From Prochilodus magdalenae (taxonomy: Eukaryota > Chordata > Actinopteri > Characiformes > Prochilodontidae), in contig JAMWET010001646.1 in NCBI GenBank assembly GCA_024036415.1, positions 476,501 through 540,500 on the forward strand: 64,000 bases of DNA, given 5' to 3'. The notes below the pieces were generated by a model. It ran no database searches, was not told where the DNA came from, and worked only from the letters and a program-made list of their open reading frames with translations. Positions 22,601 to 34,960 of the stretch are shown piece by piece (the first letter of the stretch is position 1; the number at the start of each line of letters is the position of its first letter). A program made the position numbers and the translations under genes.

Positions 22601-22759
22601 AGAAGATCTAAATAAGCCTTCATGTCAAGCTGACCTGGCCTTTAAAAAGTGCATTGATATTTGCTATGTAAAGCGGGGCCAAAAGTTGTGTAACAGATTT
22701 TAATTGCTTTGTTTGTCAATTTGTGTGTGGTACCTTTCTATCTATCTGGTGGTTTACTT
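19691..22759. other. Non-coding stretch with an exon-like site and possible repeats
   Basis: A 25-nt segment at 19,858-19,882 sits between a pyrimidine-rich tract ending in CAG and a strong donor-like GTGAGTAA; see findings. At about 20,290 'ttaaaggtgcaatatgta' looks like the end of a fish dispersed repeat. The 21.48-21.74 kb part is GC-balanced. No gene was recognised. Confidence 0.35.
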
Positions 22760-22963
22760 GTTATGGCATTTAGCTATCACTATGTTTAAGAGCGACTTAC
22801 AAGGTTAATCATATTACAGGTAGGCCAATGTGGTGTTAGGAGTCTTGCCCAAGGACTCTTATTGGTGTAGCACAGCATAGTCTCCCAGACCGATATTTAA
22901 AACCCAGTCTCCCACATGGGGTGGTGGCTCCCTGGTGTTATCTCCTGAGCTACACCAACCACC
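22760..22963 (-). repeat. tRNA-derived SINE, copy 2
   Basis: Matches the element at 454-680: shared 'agcgacttacaaggttaatc', 'ttacaggtaggccaatgt', 'tgttaggagtcttgcccaag' and 'gagctacaccaaccac'. The tail end is degraded ('ggcatttagctatcac' instead of the intact tail) and the B-box region is mutated (complement of 'atttaaaacccag'), so it is unlikely to be transcribed by RNA polymerase III. Confidence 0.75.
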
Positions 22964-23164
22964 AACACCATTGGTCTTACCAATTTTAAAGTTCTCTCTA
23001 TAAGCTGACAGTTGCTGACAGTGTTTCCTGAAATATATGTGTCTAAAATGGTCAAACTTTATAGATTTTTCTATACAGGGCACAGTGAGTGAGTAACCAG
23101 GAGAACTGTTCCAAACACTGTACCTACTCACTGTAAAAAGTTTAGTTTAAGCAATAATCAATAT
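22964..23164. other. Unassigned sequence
   Basis: Nothing recognised between the SINE and the LINE fragment. Confidence 0.4.
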
Positions 23165-23500
23165 GTGCTGCAGCCTACTGAACATATTGTATCAGTCTAT
23201 TACGGCCAGCATTCATTCCTTTGCCATGGTCTGCTGGGACAATCTGATAGCAGTGCCATGGCAAAACAGGCCAAGTGCCTCAATAAACTGTTAAGGAAAG
23301 CCAGCACCATCACAGGACTGGCACTGTGGCTGACAATCAAAACACAAAAAAGCTTCTGAGCAATTCTGCCCGTCCTCTCCATATAGTGATATCCAGAACC
23401 CCTTCAGCCATTGGCTTGTTCTGGCTCTAGTAGAAGGTGCTCTAGTAGACAACCCTCAGTGTCTTTTCTGAACGCTGCAATAATACAGGTATTCCGCAGA
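23165..23500 (+). mobile_element. LINE reverse transcriptase C-terminal remnant
   Basis: The plus strand encodes GLLGQSDSSAMAKQAKCLNK then LLRKASTITG. This resembles the region after the fish non-LTR reverse transcriptase core in which a WGGN-like block is followed by RLNKLIKKASSITG. After a stop, a second frame gives SNSARPLHIV, like the SHPLHDT block, and GSSRRCSSRQPS, like the GSSFSxRLRxPRC block. Order and spacing fit one decayed LINE with frame changes. Clade not assigned; the attribution is from remembered family patterns. Confidence 0.5.
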
Positions 23501-24999
23501 TATGGTCCACTTCCAAATGGATTCTTCTTGACAACCTCTGACAACAGAACAGTCAATGTGGAGTTCATCTGTTCGTCGTGTGTGTGCGTGTGTTTTTATA
23601 AATATGTGCTTAAATGTGTGTAGTACGTGTTTAATAGTTCTATTTCTATCTACCTGTCTGTCTGTTTATCTATCTATCTTTGGATCCACCTAGTCAAAGA
23701 GGTCAGGAACATGAATATGAATATTAAATAGATTTTTGGAGGAGAGCAGATGTCCAGGAGCAAGGTGAGACAGCCCTGCTGAGTCTGCTAGTGTGAAGAA
23801 TAAAAAAAATTTTTAAAAAAATACAATGTCTTTAGGTAAAGCCTGAAATAGTCAATTAAAAGTGAGAGGTATCAGGTCAGATTCAGCAGGAGTTTTACAG
23901 CCACGTCATTACCTATCATTACCTACCCAAAGTCTAGGTCTCAAATGTAAAATCAGCATTCTACTGACATTATGACAAAAGCAGATCATGCACTTACATC
24001 TCCTAAAAGCCCTATTTCTTTTTGAACACTTTTTTCAACATTCTCGCAATCATCAGATTTATCCACTCGAGGAAGGGATATGAAGCACAAAACATGCCTT
24101 CACATTTTGCATGCAATTATACATTTCTACCAAAGAGGTCTCCAGACCCCTAAATCTAGTAGCCTTGAATGTGATTTTGAAAGGATGTATTAAAAAGCAT
24201 TATTAATACTGAATACCTGCACGTTCAGATTTGCGGTATTACAGTCGACAGCACAAGCATCTATGAGTAATCACAGAAAACCAAAAACATAGGCCACAGT
24301 TTTCTCTGCATTTGCATCAACCAGTGTTTTTGGGGTCTATACCGATGGCCAACAGCTTTTCAGGAAAATCAATAGCCAATACCGATCAAAAGGCTTCAGC
24401 CATCCTTAACTCGCTAAATATGGCTCATATGTGACATGTCACAGATCAGCTCTCAAACTGGCTAAGGGAAATGTTGACCGATTGCTAATTGCATCTTTGG
24501 GCTGAGATTTAGTCAATACCGATACGCAGCTGATTACATCAGTTTCTAACTTTGCTCTGACTTACTCATACTGGGTTCAGATACTAATACTTATATTCAA
24601 ATCAGAGCACATTAAAGTATAGTTTTGATGAAGGGAATCTACTTTTGACTCACATACACTTGCTAATACCTTGTGCTTTCTGCGTTTGTGTTCCCTGAGT
24701 GACATCAAGCTAACTTTATTCTCGACCAAAAGATAAGAAAATCATCTAGCCAACACTTTATATGAAGCAGGATGCTAGATGCAAGACCTTCCACTGCTGC
24801 TCTATTACAGTAATCACAGAAAGCCAAACATACACCACCCAATATCCTCTACAATTAAATCAATTTTCCTATAAGACCACCCGCTAATAAATCAATTTAC
24901 AAGGTTTTGTTCAAATGTGCGTGCAGCTCTGCCCATCAGTCCTGTAATAAAGCAGAGGTATCAGCATGTGAAATCAGACCATTGCCACAGAATGGAACG
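23501..24999. other. Non-coding stretch
   Basis: Has GT/CTGT/CTAT-rich patches at 23,577-23,690. Between 24,335 and 24,520 'aataccgatc' and 'aataccgatacg' resemble ends of an 'ACCGATA' type fish DNA transposon, too degraded to call. Confidence 0.4.
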
Positions 25000-25280
25000 G
25001 TCTCACTTTGATTACAGCTCAGCTGGAAGACAGCCTCGATGATGAGCTGAAAGGGGTCAGGCCCAGCATCCGCATTCTTTAAAATGTGTCTCCTACGCCA
25101 CATGGCTTCCCGTGCAGGTGAACGTTATCAGCCATTTAATTGGAAACAAGGCTCAATCTGCTTTGAGGATTAATCTGGACACGTATTACAGCTCGTCTAA
25201 CAGCAGGCCGTTTTCAATTAACATGACTTTAATTGGCGACGTTGGAGCTCTGCAGTCAGCATGGTTTTGCGGATAACACA
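25000..25280. promoter_or_regulatory. Candidate conserved non-coding block
   Basis: Repeat-free and balanced, with 'atttaattgg', 'gaggattaatctgg' (OTX/PITX-like TAATCC on the complement), 'caattaacatg' and 'ctttaattggc' within about 120 bp. An enhancer role is inferred from motif clustering alone. Confidence 0.25.
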
Positions 25281-25770
25281 GAGTCGTTTACAGAGTTTCA
25301 TTTACGGATTGCATTGTGGAACTATTGCACTACAGTTGACATGGTGCAGAGAAAACCATAATGGCATTGTTGTCACGTACAGGCTTTCTAATGATGCAAC
25401 AGCTGTAACATTAGCATTACAGGTGGTAAAATGATATACCACTAAAAAGGCATCGTATACAGGCAATCCAGCACCACTGCATTTCCAGCAATGTGTGAAA
25501 AGGGAATACAATTACAGCCAATATGGTGTTATATTATGTGTTACTGTAATATATATTGAGCCCTGTTTGAGCGAGATTAGCATTACATAGGCACATAATG
25601 TCATGTGGGTTATTACAGACGAGATCCCTGATTCTAATCCAGTATAGATTTGCCATGTCCATAGTTTTTATGGGCCTACTAGGTAATAATTTCAGAGGGA
25701 AGTCCTGTTATTATTTGCCAAACTCACAGCTCCTCAGCAATAACAGTCCATCTTAATCGGTCTTCTCAGT
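25281..25770. other. Non-coding stretch
   Basis: AT-rich sequence rich in 'attaca' words, without a recognised element. Confidence 0.4.
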
Positions 25771-26462
25771 TAGGGCTGAGTGATTTGGGAAGAATAACTA
25801 ATTGCAATTTTTCTGATCAATATTGCGACTAATTGCAATTACAATTATTTTCTGTCAACTGCAGCCCAGGCTTATTATTTTGGCCAGTAAATCTCTTTCT
25901 TCTGGCTGGAGACATATTGCTATCTAGACTGGCAGTTAGCTGTGGTAGTGATGTTACAGCATATAGTTGTTGCCTCTGATTGGTCTAGCTCACCTACAAA
26001 CAGTTTACAATGTCTGATATTATGTTTCTCGTCACCATATCAGACAAGGCTTTGATAGAATAGGCTATAATTAAAATTTAAGCTCTTTGGCTTTTCCTGT
26101 AGCCAGCAGGTGGAAGATAATCTGCAACAGGTCTTTAGAAGGTAGTTATCTTGACAGTAGGACGATACCAGTGTTCATGTGGAGAGGGAGAGTGTTTGGA
26201 GTCGCTTGCCATTCAGACACAGGTCTTATAAAAGTAGGTAGAAGGTTGTTTATTGCCAAGGCCTGAGCGACTCTGACGTGAACAGTATGCCGTTTCTCTG
26301 AACATGCAGAATTGTTTTAAACTCTTGTGATTGCATTAAACCAATAAAGCGTGTTTCCCCATTTTACAGAAAAAATAAAAAATTGAAGCTCTTTGCGATT
26401 TGAATATTGCACTCTTTTAGATTGGGATTTCAATATAATAACAACAAATCTTTTCAGCTCTA
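25771..26462. mobile_element. hAT-like element with 8-bp target duplication, copy A
   Basis: The left end is TAGGGCTGAGTGATTTGGG. The right end, on the complement, is TAGAGCTGAAAAGATTTG. The eight bases outside each end are ttctcagt (left) and ctctcagt (right), matching at seven of eight, which is the target-duplication length of hAT transposons. The ends are A/T-rich with 'gcaatt' and 'ttgcga' words typical of this fish family. No transposase frame remains in the 692 bp interior, so it is non-autonomous. The same kind of element is at 54,631-55,264. Confidence 0.75.
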
Positions 26463-27883
26463 CTCTCAGTAATGCAGTATCATGACAGGTAAGACCAATA
26501 TGGCTGAAGTCGGGTTAATATTTGTCAGCTTCTTGTCCAAACTTTCCTGTTACAATCTTAAATGGTACAGCAGTTACATTCCAGCACCTTTAACTGAGGC
26601 ACCATTTAAGGTAGAAAGAGTAGTTTGAGCTGGTGAATATGAAACAGACATGAGCTTTGATGGTGCCTCCCTTTGTTTTCTTTTTTTGTGTCCTGAATAC
26701 CAAGCTAACAGCTAAAATTGAGGAACTACCAATCAAATCACGCACATATTGCTATACTGAGCATGTTAAGTCTATATTTCTCAAAATGACTTTTACCTTA
26801 AACTCTGAAAAACAAATTACATGGCAGACAGATTTAAACCAACTAAACATTTGGAAACTTGGAGGATAGTCCAGCCTTCATTAGTTGAATGTCTTTTAAA
26901 CTTTAAGCTCAGACTAGCAGGTAAAACCAATAATGCTCACAGACTAAAAGCCTAAAAGGACAATTTAGAGTCACACAGAGGAACACATCTGAAATATTTT
27001 CCATTCAAGATTAAACTGGGGTTTTATGATGTTTACAGCAGACACGCATGCTTCAGAACGGGCTGAATATGAATGCTGACACATTAAAACAGGAACTATC
27101 AAACTGACTTTCTGTAGCTGAGTTAGGAAAGCTAAAGTGAGCTAACTTGCCCTCACATTGTTCTGTTATGTGTCATAAGTTATTGTTTTTTTGTTTTAAA
27201 AAATAATTTAAATAATAATATTCATATACAGTAGCCAAGATAGTCACATTTACCTTAGAGCCAGCTCAAGTTCATCTGTGAACACTTTTGACACTGAGTT
27301 ATGAGTTTGGTCCTCTGTATAAATTACATAAATTAAAAATTAATTTCTTTAGCTTCATGAATGAAACAGAAACATCAGCACCTTCCAGATGATCAGGATA
27401 GCATGTCCCAGGCACTATATGTTGCTCAATAACAGCTGTCAACTATTTCCTAGTCTAATAATTACAACTCATTACCTGCCACCGGCAAGATGGAAACAGC
27501 AATTGTAGTAAGAGGAGTGCCAATCATTATTATAGAGAATCTATATATATAGTAAATAGCTACTTTTACAAAACATTAATTTAATTATACTCAGTTTGTG
27601 TTTATATCATTAGCAAACTCTATAAAACTGAGTGAAATATTGGAGAAAATGAGATTTTTGTCATATTACCCAACCTTACTGCAGCAGGAGTGTTATTCAG
27701 AGATAATACCAAGGCTCAACGGGCTGCACATGGGTGTTTTGATAGTGCTGGAGTGCTGTATGAAGACTTGAGCAGTAAAGAGATGGAGCTGACCTTGGGG
27801 ACTGACCAGAGTCCACTAGCATGCTGGGTGGAGCAACAAGGAAGGTGAGAGGTGGAGATGAAGAGCACTGACTTGATAAGCCT
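26463..27883. other. Non-coding AT-rich stretch
   Basis: No supported feature. A 70-codon frame at 26,657-26,869 is isolated and unrecognised. Confidence 0.45.
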
Positions 27884-27944
27884 ATCTCTCTCTCTCTCTC
27901 GCTCTCTCTCGCTCTCTCTCTCTGTTTCTCTGTCTCTGTTTTTT

Positions 27945-27996
<52 letters not shown>

Positions 27997-28016
27997 CCTC
28001 TCTCTCTCTCTCTCTC
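27884..28016. repeat. Long CT microsatellite
   Basis: About 130 bp of CT units with interruptions by G, TGTT and one run of eight or more T. The leucine/serine frame across it is an artefact. Confidence 0.95.
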
Positions 28017-29905
28017 GACTGTAGCTCCTCTGGAGGCTGGTCAGGCTATTAATAGCAGGGCGAGGCAGAGCAGCTTGGCCCGGTTCAGAATGCCTGTAAG
28101 GCAGACATTGAGAGCAGTCTGTTACAGTGCAGCCCTACAGTTTACACATCATGCCATTAGAGACGCCTCAGCCATGTTGCACTCCAGGGCCGTCTCCTTA
28201 CGGCTACCTAATAAGAGTATGTAAGTGTGACAGCACAAATAAACTTATGGCAAAAAAGTGCTACCGAAAAACTTAAAATAAAAACACACAATCACGATCC
28301 CTAGAATAGCTACAACGCATGCATCAGCATGTTAGGCACAGCTAAATGGATCAGTATGCGGCACTGGACCTTCCTGTTTTATTGCTGTATGTAAGTAGAC
28401 ACCATGTTACCTTTACTGTTGAATGCAATGTGATTTTCAATGTGAATTTCAACTCTCATAGCTTGCACACATTCAGGACTAATTTCAAATCAGCGAGTGC
28501 AATTATTCCTAATTCATTTTATTAGACTAACGACAGCAGGTAGCATAAAATGTGAATGTTTTTTTTCTTTTTTAAAAGGCATTAAAATAATACAAATCAA
28601 TGCATTTTCATATGTTTTGTTATTATACATCATCCCCTTCCAAAAACTATGTAAATAAAACTTTTTCTGCATTATTTTTGTAAACATTGCATAATTATTG
28701 GACCCATGAAATGCTGTAATAAAATCTATTTTTACATTAACTTGTAACAAAACCAAAGAACATACTTGTTTTCCTTTGCACAGTGTATCAAAGTGTATGT
28801 CAAGTAAACCTAACAACAGCACTAAGGAATCATCCTACAAATGGAGCAGACTAATTGTAAGAAATAGTCACTTTTGGTGTTTTTTAAAAGTGTGTTATAG
28901 TTATTTCTTGGAAGTCAGTGTTGAGTCAATATGGAACCTTTATCGAGCATAAGCAGACGTCTGTATGTAAGTAACTAATACAATTCCAAGTGAATAGTAT
29001 AGAGGAACAACAGTTGTAATGCACTTTTTCTATGCTAAAATTGGACCAACAGAATTGCTCCCAGTGCTGTCTGATCATGTGACCAATTACAGACTCCACC
29101 ACAATGGAAATTCAATTTGAGGAAAAATAAGGCGCAAAATGCCAGCCGTGTAAACTGCATACATGCACAGCTGAGCAGGCCGTTCTCTGTGCGGTCGCTT
29201 CTGAATATGATTGGTCCCCAGCTGCCAGTGTTAAGTGGTTATCACGCAAGGCCATGCATCTGGGAGCTTTCTGTTCCAGCACTGTGGCTAATGATGGAGT
29301 TCTGCATCGCACAGAGAGCAGAGCAAGGCTGAAAACATGCAGCCTTTTGGAATAAAGCCTCCCTGTGTCCTAGAGTTAGCCCTCTAACTACACTGTGGGC
29401 TGCCTCTTGCTGGGTTTGTTATTCATTGATTTGGGCGAGGAGTGCGATTCGGAGTGCTTGGATTGTGCAGCTTAAAATTAATTGCTTTTTTTTTTTCTTA
29501 GGTTTATTTTTTTTAAACCACCCTGCTACTTCCTTAGACTTCTCTAAAGTGGCTGTAGGGGAAAGAGAGAGAGAAAGAGAGTTGGAGACTGAGTAAGAGA
29601 GCAAGGGAGGTAAGAGTGGAGGGGTGTGATTTTTCTTCCACTTAGTGTCACAGGTGAGGAGTAAGAAGACTAGGAAGAATAATGATTCCCAATGGCTTTG
29701 AATAAAAAAGGAGAGGATAATTTCTCCCAGTGTTTTATTATAGCGATGCCTCCAGGATTATAGAGTGCTGGCGAAGATATAAATATAAATAAGGCGGAAT
29801 GAGCAAAACGGGATATATCTTCCAAGACGAGGTAAGTAACGGCAGACACTAGACCTAGGAATCCAATACATCGGCTTGGAGTGTGTGACTATGATAAAAA
29901 GCTGT

Positions 29906-29907
<2 letters not shown>
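28017..29907. other. Non-coding stretch
   Basis: Balanced sequence at 28,017-28,220 and 29,110-29,430 could be conserved non-coding DNA. A T-rich run at 29,486-29,515 and a short GA run at 29,564-29,582 are present. No gene was recognised. Confidence 0.4.

Positions 29908-29950
<43 letters not shown>
29908..29950. repeat. GT microsatellite
   Basis: About 21 uninterrupted GT units. Confidence 0.95.
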
Positions 29951-29952
<2 letters not shown>

Positions 29953-30242
29953 GAGTGCGAGAGTTAATTTGTCTCTATGTAACTCAGCCTGAGGGCCAGC
30001 TTCTACAAGACATACACTGCAGTGATTGATCAGGTGGGCTGACATATTAGCTCAAGAAAACTTGGGTGATTAAATGCCAGAAGCACCTCTCTCGATCTCT
30101 CTCTCTTTCGTGTTCTCGCCTACTGTTTCTTACATCTCATTTGCAAGATTCCTCACACTCTCAAAGTCATGCAAACATCTGAGACCCGCTATGTTTTCCC
30201 AACTTATACAGCAGTCGTAAATCTTTCATCATTATTGCATTG

Positions 30243-30862
30243 TTATGAATAGACCGTGTATAAGAGTCGGTGAACAGAAGCATAAGGCATTGTACACTGA
30301 GCCGAGAACCTTCCAGTACCTTCTGGTAGTAACCCCTCAATGTCTGGGCTTATTGTTCGGTTACTTAACTTCCTGTTATCCCATCTGACAGTGATATAGT
30401 GGTGACCTGCGTGTTGGGCTGGTGCAAGGGGATCAGACACAGCTGTGCTTCTGGAGTTTCTAAACACCTTAGTGTCAATGCAGTGTACAACAGTCCACCA
30501 ACCAAAACTATCCAGCACACAACATCCTGGAGGCAGCATTCCTGATGACCACTGAAGAAGGGCTAGAAGACGACCCGCACTGTAGAGCAACAGATGAGGT
30601 TATTGCCTCTGAATTTACCAGCACAACACAAACTTGTCAATCACCATGCCAATCACTGCAGTTCTGAGAATGGTTTAAATACAGAAATAATATATGCTCT
30701 GTGGTGGTCCCGTGGGGGTCCTGACCATTAAAGAACAGGGTAAAAAAGTATGCAGAGAAATAGATGAATCACAATCTTAAAAAAAGCAAATATATGGTAA
30801 GTGGAGCTGATAAAATAGACAAAGAGTGAAGATATAGGGTAAGTGTTCTTAATGAAGTGGTC
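30243..30862. repeat. Dispersed repeat family B, copy 2 (rearranged)
   Basis: The right part (from about 30,505) reads in the plus orientation: 'tatccagcac', 'gaccactgaagaagggctag', 'agcaacagatgag', 'tgctctgtggtggtcc', 'gggtcctgaccattaaagaa', 'aagtatgcagagaaatagat', 'ggtaagtggagctgataaaa'. The part at about 30,405-30,470 is inverted: its complement reads 'gtttagaaactccag' and 'agctgtgtctgatcc', which belongs in the middle of the family and is present in plus orientation at about 42,200-42,240 ('ctgctgtgtctgattcact'). The copy therefore carries an internal inversion. A 115-codon minus-strand frame is an artefact of the repeat. Confidence 0.6.
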
Positions 30863-32996
30863 GAAGAGTTCATTTATATTACTGGCCAATCAGCTCACAG
30901 TTTACTTAATTTTATTGATTTCATATAAGTGCAAACACTCTGTCATTGGTCAGCAGGAAACATTACGACTGATCTGAGGTTAATTTGTAGCCTTTTGCCA
31001 TATCGGTATTGCAAAGTCCAATGTTTTGATATTGATCAACAAATTATATATTGTGTATGTTGTGTAGCCATAGACATGAAACTGATATATGACATACAGC
31101 GCTGCAAGTCAGCATGGAAAATGGGTTTAAGGGGTTAAAACCAAAAATGCAATTCCTGTTGGGCCTTCTAGGCTGCAGCACATGATAACATCAAGATAAC
31201 TTTTGAACAACTGGCTGCTGGTGTTGCACGGAGTGCATGGGGTCAAGCAATTATGCGCGCGTCTGCTAGCTTCTGTTGATTGCTGCTGATTGCTGGATGA
31301 ATGGCTATTTCCCATCAAAGGCCTGAGTCATGTCATCACGCACTCCTGCCGCCCCGTGCCCCTGCTCTCGCTGGCCACACGCCCGCTGTACTTGGCTCTG
31401 TGCGGGCCTGAGAAGGCGAGGCTCTATTGTTGATGAAGAAAAAAAAGAGGGGGGGGGGTTATGTTGTGAAAATTGCCTTTGGTGATTGAAGCGAATCATT
31501 TTTAATACCCTGCTAGTTTCAAACAAACAGATGAAAAGAACCCTGCAAATAATAACAAATGTCTCGGCTTGTTTGAAGTGCATGCTTTGATTACCTGCGA
31601 TTGTGGTTTTCTCTGGTCCTCCACTTTGCTCTCTCTTTCTCCTTCTCTTATCCTTCTTTATATCTCTCTATCTTTTTCTTGCTCTTTCTTTCACTATGCC
31701 TTTACCCTTCCAGGTCCCCTCCATTGTCTCTAAAGTTTTGCTTGTTGTTGCGCACATGTGCATATGTCTGTGTAACCATGAAACATGATTCAATTACATA
31801 GATGTTTTAATGATACCGAACATATAGGGGTGATACAAAAGCTGTAAAACACTTCAGGTGTGTCCATGAAGATCAACTGAGCTGTTTCAAAGATGATCAT
31901 TTAAACTTGAATTGCCCAATAAAATACATTTGAGTTTATAAAAAAATATTGTTTTCTTAGAATAACAAGATCCACCGCTGATAACTTCAGCACAGTCTCT
32001 CCTCCTCTGAACAACTGTTAGCTGACTTGACAGCTAAGTCCTCTCCGTACCACTGTTACTTACAGAAATGCTTAGCATACTTCAGGCGGAATGAGCAAGC
32101 ACTGAGCAAGGACCCGCTATGATCTATCCCTCCACATCCACCACTATTTGCAAAGGTTCACTCATTCCCCAGTTACTATTCTCTGTACTGAACTGCCTGG
32201 AGATTAGCATGACATGATGCTCTTTCCGCTAATGGACGAGATTCTGAGCTATAGACCATGCTAATGAGAGATACAGCCATCTACTACACAATGTATCACC
32301 CGATAAAACGCAAACCTTAGCCCGAACCAAACCACACCTTTTCAGCTGATTCCGATTGCTGTCTAGGAGTCAGGTTGCAGGCCTCTAATTCCAGCTAGCC
32401 AGAGCTTGCTTTTATAGATACTGTTCTTAGAAAAACAAAACCAGCATCGTCCTATTCAAAAGGGACGCAAGCTAATCTTATGTGTGCTGAATAACACGGG
32501 GCAGTTATCACAGAGATAAGCCATCATGTTTATTATTTTCTGCCAACTCCTTCTCACATATCAAGCATGTTGGCTAGCTGTACCCAATCACCTGCTCTTC
32601 ATTCCTCCTGTAGCAAATGTACTTCCACACTTCTGATTTTATTTTCAAAAATGCAAGGAGACATTCTAGGGTCATGTAGCCTTCCGAGCATGCTTTGACC
32701 ACTCCGCTTTAACACATGACCAGGGCTTGTTAAGCATGGCTGCTGTATGTCTCGAGTTTATGGATGAAATCACCAGCTTTTTAAATGCAGTGACAGTTTT
32801 ATCGCCTTTAATGTTGCAACATAGCCTGTATATAATATACCAACAGATGCCTAATATTATAAGCTTTCTGTGTGCTGTTCTGACTATACAGTGATATTAT
32901 TATTTATATTAATTATATATAATTATACAGTGATAATAATTATCAAGAACCTATGATATGTGGTTCAAAATGGTTCTGCTATCAATACAGAACACT
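30863..32996. other. Non-coding stretch
   Basis: 31,150-31,440 is GC-balanced and repeat-free; 31,600-31,720 is pyrimidine-rich; 32,886-32,942 has a nearby direct repeat of 'atacagtgata' in AT-rich sequence. No gene recognised. Confidence 0.4.

Positions 32997-33023
<27 letters not shown>
32997..33023. repeat. CA microsatellite
   Basis: About 13 AC units. Confidence 0.9.
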
Positions 33024-33027
<4 letters not shown>

Positions 33028-33854
33028 TTTTCGCTAAGAATGGACTGGAATTTTGTGCTGCTTTCCTTTTACTCCCCACAAGCTCCACAGTCTCGACTCC
33101 CCCGGGTCGAGGCGTCGCTGTGGGCTGCATGCACATCCTGCTTTTCTACACACCTGAAAATCCATTACATTGGATCAGGAGGTGGGCAGGCAGCAGTGAG
33201 GCGCATGAGCTTACAGCAGGTGTAATGTGATTTGCCTCTATTCTCTCCCCCCTCTGCCTTGGTGTATGCATGAGCGGTTTTTCAGAGCGGACCAGAAGCT
33301 GCTGGTGGCTGGGGCTTTTCATGTGTGTCTGGGTATGTGCACACGTGTGTGCGTGTGTGTGTGGCTGTGAGCTAGACTGCCCATGCTCTGCCCGCTGGCA
33401 TATGTGATGCTGCAGAAAGGCTTGTCTACACAACAGGCAGCCCAACTAAGTGTGTGATTAACTTGCATCACCCCCTGCCTCTATTACATGCTGCCTCATT
33501 GCAGAGGATCAAATGAGGTAAGGTGATACAATGAGAGAGAGAGTGAAATGTGGGAGAGAAAGGAAGCAGGATGGACGAGATAGAAGAAATGCGTGTATTG
33601 TTAGAGATGTACATAGACCTGATTAGCATCTCACACTGCACCTGCATATTGCACATTCTGCTGCAATATGCTGCTATATTCACCCTCTATTCATCCACAG
33701 TTCTGGTTTCTCCGGCGGTTTCTTAGTCCAACCTGTTCTGCTAAATCTGTAGCATATTTTCACGGTTGGAACATGACCTTGTATTTTTTAAGGGAAACTT
33801 TACAGGAAAAAGAAAAAAAGGCAAAATGTAATATTCTATTTGTCAATCACTCAA
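33024..33854. other. Non-coding stretch
   Basis: GC-balanced with a short GT run at 33,344-33,363 and a GA patch near 33,530-33,545. Overlapping short frames on both strands show no domain. Confidence 0.4.
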
Positions 33855-33869
33855 TCAGTCAGTCAGTCA

Positions 33870-33946
<77 letters not shown>

Positions 33947-33959
33947 CCTACCTATCTAC
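33855..33959. repeat. Compound CAGT/CTGT/CTAT tetranucleotide array
   Basis: Three blocks follow one another: imperfect TCAG units, about 11 CTGT units, and about 12 CTAT units ending in CTAC/CTAT variants. The serine/valine/cysteine and tyrosine/leucine/serine translation is an artefact. Confidence 0.95.
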
Positions 33960-34004
33960 TTAGTCACACTTTAGTTTTTTATTTATTTACATTATCTGGC
34001 AGCA

Positions 34005-34610
34005 TGGACTGAGCTATACTCTTTATGCAGACGACACTCAGATCTGTTTTTGCCCCAATGCTAATATTCCATCCACTCTAAATTCATGAAACAGTTGTTT
34101 ACAAGGCAATAAATCATGGATACACAATAATTTCCTTAAGCATAACTCTGATCAAACTGAAGTCATTCTAATTGAACCCACATCCAATATTGAGTCTGTT
34201 AGCCATATTGCAGTGTCTATTGATAGTCCTAGTCCTACTCTGCAAATGTTAAAAATCTCAGTGCTATCTTGGATACAACACTATCGTTTGATTTACATGT
34301 TAATAAAGTCCGACAGACTGCACCTCAGGAACACAGTCCGCATTTGATCATATCTACCCTACACTGATACTGAGCACCTTATACATACATTCATCACTTC
34401 ATTTATTGACTACTGCAATGCTATTCTCACTGGTCTGCCATCTCACACTTTAAATAAACTGCAGCTTTTGCAACTAGGCTTCTTACATCAATCTGTATCA
34501 GCACATCTCACGGACACTGTGGACATCAGTGATAAGGTTTTACTCCTTACATATAAAGCTGTACATAACACTGCACCAGGTGACATATCTTAATTCCTAG
34601 CTACATATTG
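34005..34610 (+). mobile_element. L2-type LINE reverse transcriptase remnant (plus)
   Basis: The plus strand encodes LYADDTQIC, containing the YADD catalytic motif of non-LTR reverse transcriptases. It is followed by a WIHNNFLKHNSDQTEVILI block, then (K)NLSAILDTTLSFDLHVNKV and, in another frame, residues of the FISSxxDYCNALLTGLP block ('attgactactgcaatgctattctcactggtctgcc'). It ends in a [16 protein letters not shown] block. Order and motifs are those of fish L2/Maui-type LINEs. Several stops and frame shifts are present, and the segment between the GLP block and TYKA is shortened, with no HWLPV motif. Dead fragment, 5' and 3' truncated. Confidence 0.8.
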
Positions 34611-34764
34611 TACATTTTGCAAAACTAGAGTCGGGCCTTGACATAGGCGGAATGCTAGTGGTGCTGTGCATCTTTAGGGGCACCCCAGTTGAGGGGTTTT
34701 TACTTTTACTAAATAGTACAAATAACATTCATAAGGCATTCATCAGAAGAAGAATAATTGCAAA

Positions 34765-34960
34765 AACGAAGCAGGAAGGAAGTATCGGACTGCGATGGTT
34801 TTCAGGAGAAAGATAAAGGTTACCAGGAACAATAAATGACAATACATTTAGACTGAAATGGGCAATATTTATTGAGCTACAAATTCAGAAGTAGTGTCTC
34901 TCAGTATGGCATAAGGCTGGCACATTTGCTAATGCAACATCACGGGCAGTGAGCGAGTGA
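34765..34960. mobile_element. Palindromic element, copy 2 (single arm)
   Basis: Shares with the left arm of 5,205-5,640, in order, 'ggaagta/ggaagtg', 'aggaacaata', 'catttagactgaaatggg' (against 'aatttagactgatatggg'), 'atttattgagctaca', 'agtagtgtctctcagta' and 'gctaatgcaa'. No inverted partner arm was found on the right, so either it was lost or the original element is not palindromic and copy 1 is an inverted duplication. Confidence 0.65.

Noticed and set aside
33855..33959. Regularly spaced repeats that could suggest a CRISPR-like array
   Set aside because: Four-base tandem units without spacers, in a eukaryotic context: a microsatellite.
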